Assembly: GCF_014268935.2 (NCBI RefSeq)
Contig: NZ_JABWRJ020000005.1
Span: forward strand, 496,001 to 560,000
Length of the DNA: 64,000 nt
DNA from: Pseudomonas peradeniyensis
GTDB taxonomy: Bacteria > Pseudomonadota > Gammaproteobacteria > Pseudomonadales > Pseudomonadaceae
Direction of reading: 5' to 3'
The notes beneath the pieces are model-generated. The model had not been told where the DNA came from. It did not search any database and saw only the letters and a list, made by a program, of their open reading frames with translations. This document shows, piece after piece, positions 57,525-64,000 of the stretch. Each line of letters starts with the position of its first letter. Position 1 is the stretch's first letter. Both the position numbers and the translations under genes were made by a program.

Positions 57525-57890
57525 TCAGTTCCCGCGATCACGCCCGCTGCTGACTTCTTCCGGTACGTCCTCGCCCGAGGTGCGCTTGCGAAACAGCGCG
57601 GCCCTGGCCAGCAGCAGGGTGGTCACCGGCACGGTGATCGACAGCAGGATCGGAATCAGCCAGGCGTGCAGCACCGGGCTCTGCTTGAGCACCGAGAAGT
57701 ACAGGATCGAGGCCAGCGCCACGCACCAGGCGCCGATGGTCGAGGCCAGCGCGGGCGGGTGCATGCGCTGGAAGTACTCCTTCAGGCGCACCAGGCCGAT
57801 GGCGCCGATCAGCGCGAACAGGCTGCCGGTGAGCAGCAGGGCGGCGGTGACCAGCTCCAGCCAGAACGGCAATGCCACGGATTCGTTCAT
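57525..57890 (-). CDS. mrpG: Mrp-type Na+/H+ antiporter subunit G
   Basis: A 121-residue small membrane subunit with three helices. Family features are LLLTGSLFALIGAIGLVRLKEYFQRMHPPALASTIGAWCVALA. Last gene of the six-gene minus-strand antiporter operon (fused AB, C, D, E, F, G), overlapping mrpF by 4 bases. The complex exports Na+ (or K+) in exchange for protons and supports salt and alkaline tolerance. Confidence 0.93.
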   Translation of the reverse strand: MNESVALPFWLELVTAALLLTGSLFALIGAIGLVRLKEYFQRMHPPALASTIGAWCVALASILYFSVLKQSPVLHAWLIPILLSITVPVTTLLLARAALFRKRTSGEDVPEEVSSGRDRGN

Positions 57891-58165
57891 TCGATCACCT
57901 CGCCACGCAGGAGGAACTTGGCCAGGGCGAAAGAGCCGACGAAGCCGAACAGGGCGATCAGCAGGGCGCCTTCGAAATAGGTGTCGCTGGCGTAGCGGAT
58001 GCCCAGCACCAGCATCATCAGCATGCCCAGGATGTACAAGTAGTCCAGGGCCAGTACCCGGTCCTGGGCGGACGGGCCGCGGAACAGCCGGATCAGCGTC
58101 AGCCCCATGGCCAGGGCGAAGATGAACAGGCTGGCGAGGACGGCATTGGCGAGCAGGCCGCTCAT
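57887..58165 (-). CDS. mrpF: Mrp-type Na+/H+ antiporter subunit F
   Basis: A 92-residue subunit with three helices; key segment GPSAQDRVLALDYLYILGMLMMLVLGIRYASDTYFEGALLIALFGFVG with the conserved Asp in DRVLALD. Overlaps both neighbours in the operon (ATGA-type junctions). Confidence 0.93.
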   Translation of the reverse strand: MSGLLANAVLASLFIFALAMGLTLIRLFRGPSAQDRVLALDYLYILGMLMMLVLGIRYASDTYFEGALLIALFGFVGSFALAKFLLRGEVIE

Positions 58166-58650
58166 TCGAAGATCTCCATCAGCGGGCGTTCATAGGTGTG
58201 TTTGAAGTGTTCGATGAATGCTGGTTCGTCGTCCAGGTCGAACACGTGCAGCAAGAGCATGCTGCGGTCCAGTGCCAGCTCCGACCAGATGGTGCCCGGT
58301 ACCACGGTGGTGATCATCGACAGGGCCGCCAGGCCGTGGGCGTCGCGCAGGTCCAGCGGGATATGCACGAACGCCGAGCGCGGTGGCGTGTTGCCGGCGC
58401 GCAGGACGCCACGGGCGACCTGCAGGTTGGAATGGATCACGTCGAGGCCGACCCGGCCGATCAGCTTGGCGATCACCCAGGGCCTACGCACGTGGGCATG
58501 TTGCGGGCGCAGCGGCGCCATCAGGATCGGTGCGAGGATGCCCAGCAAGGCGCCCAGCAGCAGGTTGCCCGGGCTGACCGACAGATTGAGCAGCAGCCAC
58601 AGCACGAACAGCGCGACGGACAGCAGCGGCGCGGGGAACAGTCGGTTCAT
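58162..58650 (-). CDS. mrpE: Mrp-type Na+/H+ antiporter subunit E
   Basis: A 162-residue subunit with two N-terminal membrane segments and a cytoplasmic part: LVVLWLLLNLS-like helix, then IHSNLQVARGVL, FVHIPLDLRDAHGLAALSMITTVVPGTIWSELALD, typical of MrpE. The longer frame reaching 58830 is antisense-type extension; the ATG at 58650 overlaps mrpD. Confidence 0.93.
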   Translation of the reverse strand: MNRLFPAPLLSVALFVLWLLLNLSVSPGNLLLGALLGILAPILMAPLRPQHAHVRRPWVIAKLIGRVGLDVIHSNLQVARGVLRAGNTPPRSAFVHIPLDLRDAHGLAALSMITTVVPGTIWSELALDRSMLLLHVFDLDDEPAFIEHFKHTYERPLMEIFE

Positions 58651-60326
58651 GGCTGCACCTCCAGGCCGGCGGTGGTCGGGCCGGGCAGCGGCCGGGTCGA
58701 CATCACGGCCTTGATGTAGGCCTCCGGCGTGCGCAGGCTGGCGGCGGTGTCCTGGGTGTAGCGCAGCAGCGGCTCGGCCTTGAGGCTGAGGAAGATGCAC
58801 AGGCCCAGGAGGATGACGATGGGCACGCATTCATAGCGGCGAAGCACCGGGGAGGGGCGCTCCTCGGGTTTCCAGAAGCGCTGGATGCCAACACGGCCGA
58901 AGGCGATCAACGAGGCCATGCCGGACAGCACCAGCAGGGTGACCAGGGTCCAGCCCGCGGCGCCCAGTGGCTGCTCCGGGGCAACGCCCAGGCCTTGCGG
59001 GTTGAACAGCGCGCTGATCAGGTTGAGCTTGCCGATGAAGCCCGACAGCGGTGGCATGCCGATGATCAGCAGGGCGCAGGCGATGAAGCTAAGGCCCAGG
59101 AAGGCCATGGTCCAGGGAATGATCTGGCCGATCACCACCTGCTGCTCGTCGTCCAGGTTGATGCCCTTGGGCGGGTGCAGCGACTCCAGCGGCGAGGGCA
59201 TCGCATCCTCTTCTTCGTCCAGCGGTGCCTCGTTGGCCGAGCGCGAACGCTCCACCAGTTCGGCCAGCAGGAACAGCGCGCACAGGGCCAGCGTGGAGCT
59301 TGCCAGGTAGAACAGCGCGGCGCCGGTCAGGATCGACTGGCCGAAGCCGACGGCGGCCAGCAGCGTGCCGGCGGACATCAGGATGCTCAGGGCCGCCAGG
59401 CGCTCCAGGCGTTGGGCGGCGAGGATCGACATGGCCGCCACGGCCAGGGTCGCCAGGCCGCCGTACACCAGCCAGTCGCCACCGAAGAACGCCGAGGCGC
59501 CAGCCTGGCCGGAGAACAGCAGCGTCCACATGCGCAGGATGGCGTACAACCCGACCTTGGTCATGATCGCGAACAGCGCAGCCACCGGCGCGCTGGCCGA
59601 CGAATAGGCCGGCACCAGCCAGAAGTTCAACGGCCACATCCCGGCCTTGGCCAGGAAGGCGATGGCCAGGATCGCCGCGCCGGCATGCAGCAGGCCGCGG
59701 TCGGCTTCCGGGACCAGCGGCACTTTCAGCGCCAGGTCGGCCATGTTCAGGGTGCCGGTCACGCCATAGAGCATGGCCGCGCCGACCAGGAACAGCGACG
59801 AGGCGAACAGGTTGATGGCGATGTAGTGCAGCCCGGCCTTGACCCGCGCCCGCCCCGAGCCATGCAGCAGCAGGCCGTAGGAGGCCGCCAGCAGCACCTC
59901 GAAGAACACGAACAGGTTGAACAGGTCGGCGGTAAGGAAGGCGCCGTACAGGCCCATCAGCTGGATCTGGAACAGCGCATGGAAGCTGGCTCCGGCGCCG
60001 TCCCAGCGTGCCCGGGCGAACAGCAGGGCGCTCAAGCCGACGATGCCGGTGAGGGTGAGCAGCAGCGCCGACAGGTGATCGACCACCAGGGCGATACCAA
60101 ACGGCGCCGGCCAGTTGCCCGGCAGGTAGACGCCGATGGACTCGGCCTGGCCCTGGGTACGCACCCACATCAGCAGGGTGACGGCAATGCCCAGGCCGAC
60201 GGCGGTGGACAGCAGGTTCAGGCGCGCCTTGAGCCAGCGGTGCTTCTCGCCGATCAGCAGCATCAATGAGGCGGTGATCAGCGGCAGCAGGATCGGCGCG
60301 ATGATCAGTTGGTTCATCCCGCTCAT
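58647..60326 (-). CDS. mrpD: Mrp-type Na+/H+ antiporter subunit D
   Basis: A 559-residue subunit related to NuoM/N of complex I, with about 14 helices. Landmarks are GIALVVDHLSALLLTLTGIVGL, NLFVFFEVLLAASYGLLLHG and AFLAKAGMWPLNFWLVPAYSSASAPVAALFAIMTKVGLYAI, which include the conserved proton-pathway lysines. An acidic cytoplasmic insert (about 375-405: NEAPLDEEEDAMPS) precedes the last helices. Overlaps mrpE and mrpC by four bases each. Confidence 0.94.
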   Translation of the reverse strand: MSGMNQLIIAPILLPLITASLMLLIGEKHRWLKARLNLLSTAVGLGIAVTLLMWVRTQGQAESIGVYLPGNWPAPFGIALVVDHLSALLLTLTGIVGLSALLFARARWDGAGASFHALFQIQLMGLYGAFLTADLFNLFVFFEVLLAASYGLLLHGSGRARVKAGLHYIAINLFASSLFLVGAAMLYGVTGTLNMADLALKVPLVPEADRGLLHAGAAILAIAFLAKAGMWPLNFWLVPAYSSASAPVAALFAIMTKVGLYAILRMWTLLFSGQAGASAFFGGDWLVYGGLATLAVAAMSILAAQRLERLAALSILMSAGTLLAAVGFGQSILTGAALFYLASSTLALCALFLLAELVERSRSANEAPLDEEEDAMPSPLESLHPPKGINLDDEQQVVIGQIIPWTMAFLGLSFIACALLIIGMPPLSGFIGKLNLISALFNPQGLGVAPEQPLGAAGWTLVTLLVLSGMASLIAFGRVGIQRFWKPEERPSPVLRRYECVPIVILLGLCIFLSLKAEPLLRYTQDTAASLRTPEAYIKAVMSTRPLPGPTTAGLEVQP

Positions 60327-60666
60327 TCCTCACGCTCCCGGCCATCGACGTGGTCGGTCCCGGTCAGGCCGCGGGAAGCCAGCAGCACCACCAGGAACAG
60401 CGCGGTCATGGCGAAGCTGATGACGATCGCGGTGAGCACCAGTGCCTGGGGCAGCGGGTCGGTGTAGTGCAGCAGGTCGTGGGGCACGCCGTCCTTGATG
60501 ATCGGCTCCTTGCCGATGAACAGGCTGCCCATGCTGAAGATGAACAGGTTGACCCCGTAGGACAGCAGGCACAGGCCCATGATCACCTGGTAGGTCCGTG
60601 GGCGCAGGACCAGCCAGACCCCGGAGGCGGCCAGGACGCCGATGGCGACTGCAATGACTTCTTCCA

Positions 60667-60667
<1 letters not shown>
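60323..60667 (-). CDS. mrpC: Mrp-type Na+/H+ antiporter subunit C
   Basis: A 114-residue subunit related to NuoK, three helices, with VIMGLCLLSYGVNLFIFSMGSLFIGKEPI and DPLPQALVLTAIVISFAMTALFLVVLLASRG. The start ATG overlaps the mrpAB stop by one base (TGATG). Confidence 0.94.
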
Positions 60668-63573
<2,906 letters not shown>

Positions 63574-63739
63574 AGCGTTCTGTTCTGAGAAGTTTGCCAA
63601 GGATCATACGTGCCGGACGGTTGATCACCAACACGCAAGGGTTTGCAGGATCCTACAAATGTGCAGTGACAAGCTGTTTTTTTATAACAGTTTCTTTCAG
63701 AGCATAGCGGCTGATCGTGTGCCCGTGGGGTTGTGCGTT

Positions 63740-63878
63740 CCCTGTAGGATCGGCCTCGCCGAGGCGTCGGACCGGCCGGAAAGGGCCGCAAAGCGGCCCC
63801 GGGGATTCAGCGTTGACGCATCAATTGCCGGGGCAGCTCTGCATCCCTTTCGCGGCGCAAAGTCGATCCTACACAGGG
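63740..63878. repeat. REP/BIME-like inverted element
   Basis: CCCTGTAGGATCG (63740-63752) and CGATCCTACACAGGG (63864-63878) are inverted copies around two GC-rich units (GGGCCGCAAAGCGGCCC and GCCGGGGCAGCTC...CCCTTTCGCGGCG). It lies in the promoter region of the antiporter operon, upstream of it on the minus strand. The rest of 63574-63890 shows no gene. Confidence 0.65.
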
Positions 63879-63890
63879 TGGTTGCCTTAC

Positions 63891-64000
63891 CTACAACCCC
63901 GCCTCACGCTCACGCGCCTCATCATCCTGCAAGGCATCGGCCTCATCCTGGCGACGGATCTTCAGCTCGCTTACCACCACCGCCAGCACGATCAGCAGCC
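63891..64000 (-). CDS. C-terminus of an unidentified membrane-type protein (5' end outside window)
   Basis: The last 36 codons of a minus-strand gene, ending in a TAG at 63893-63891. The readable end is LLIVLAVVVSELKIRRQDEADALQDDEAREREAGL: a hydrophobic stretch then a charged, Glu/Asp-rich tail, as at the end of a membrane protein with cytoplasmic tail. Too little is present to name it. Confidence 0.55.
   Translation of the reverse strand, partial: LLIVLAVVVSELKIRRQDEADALQDDEAREREAGL

Overview
The window is about 64 kb of high-GC chromosome that reads as Pseudomonas, most likely the P. putida group. The evidence is the gene families (LdcA-type lysine decarboxylase, MmyB-type regulator, DksA2, six-gene Mrp/Pha/Sha antiporter with fused A-B subunit, small Pseudomonas DUF3077/DUF6124-type proteins), the gene order gloB/methyltransferase/rnhA/dnaQ, and many intergenic REP-like elements built on GGAGCGGGCTTGCCCCGCGAT. 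No rRNA, tRNA, CRISPR array, prophage or insertion sequence was recognised. Both window edges cut a gene.

Layout. 0-3.2 kb: cyanate detoxification (partial cynR, cynT, cynS) followed by a cytosine-deaminase/AtzC-like amidohydrolase. 3.1-7.6 kb: a small basic protein coupled to a low-molecular-weight phosphatase, an MFS transporter flanked by an MmyB-like XRE regulator and a broken fragment of a second copy of that regulator gene, and three small membrane proteins. 7.6-15.9 kb: two paralogous LuxR-type regulators bracket an orphan PotF-like binding protein, a shortened VgrG with unknown genes around it, a nitrilase-family amidohydrolase and an APC permease. A shared TACCCC..GGTTA-type motif recurs at three intergenic sites, suggesting one regulon. 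16-19 kb: an AT-richer accessory patch with two-TM proteins of unknown function. 19.1-26.5 kb: a yej-type oligopeptide ABC operon with two tandem binding-protein genes. 26.7-34.5 kb: housekeeping genes (mltD, gloB, methyltransferase, rnhA, dnaQ), lysine decarboxylase and an FMN reductase. 34.6-37.6 kb: 2-aminoethylphosphonate degradation (phnW, phnX, divergent LysR gene).

37.6-53.5 kb is the most unusual part. An AraC regulator and a five-gene short-chain acyl-CoA degradation operon are separated by a 1,517-residue toxin-like protein with leucine-rich repeats and a NEL-type E3 ubiquitin ligase domain (candidate catalytic Cys1305 in a CxD motif). A second giant protein (1,514 residues, possibly of the same toxin-like superfamily) is convergent with the end of the operon, so two giant genes bracket a catabolic operon.

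53.8-57.5 kb: zinc-independent DksA2, a cytoplasmic-sensor chemoreceptor and four small genes, two of them coupled and starting with TTG/GTG. 57.5-63.6 kb: the Mrp-type Na+/H+ antiporter operon, on the minus strand with subunits overlapping by 1-4 bases. The window ends in the C-terminus of an unidentified protein.
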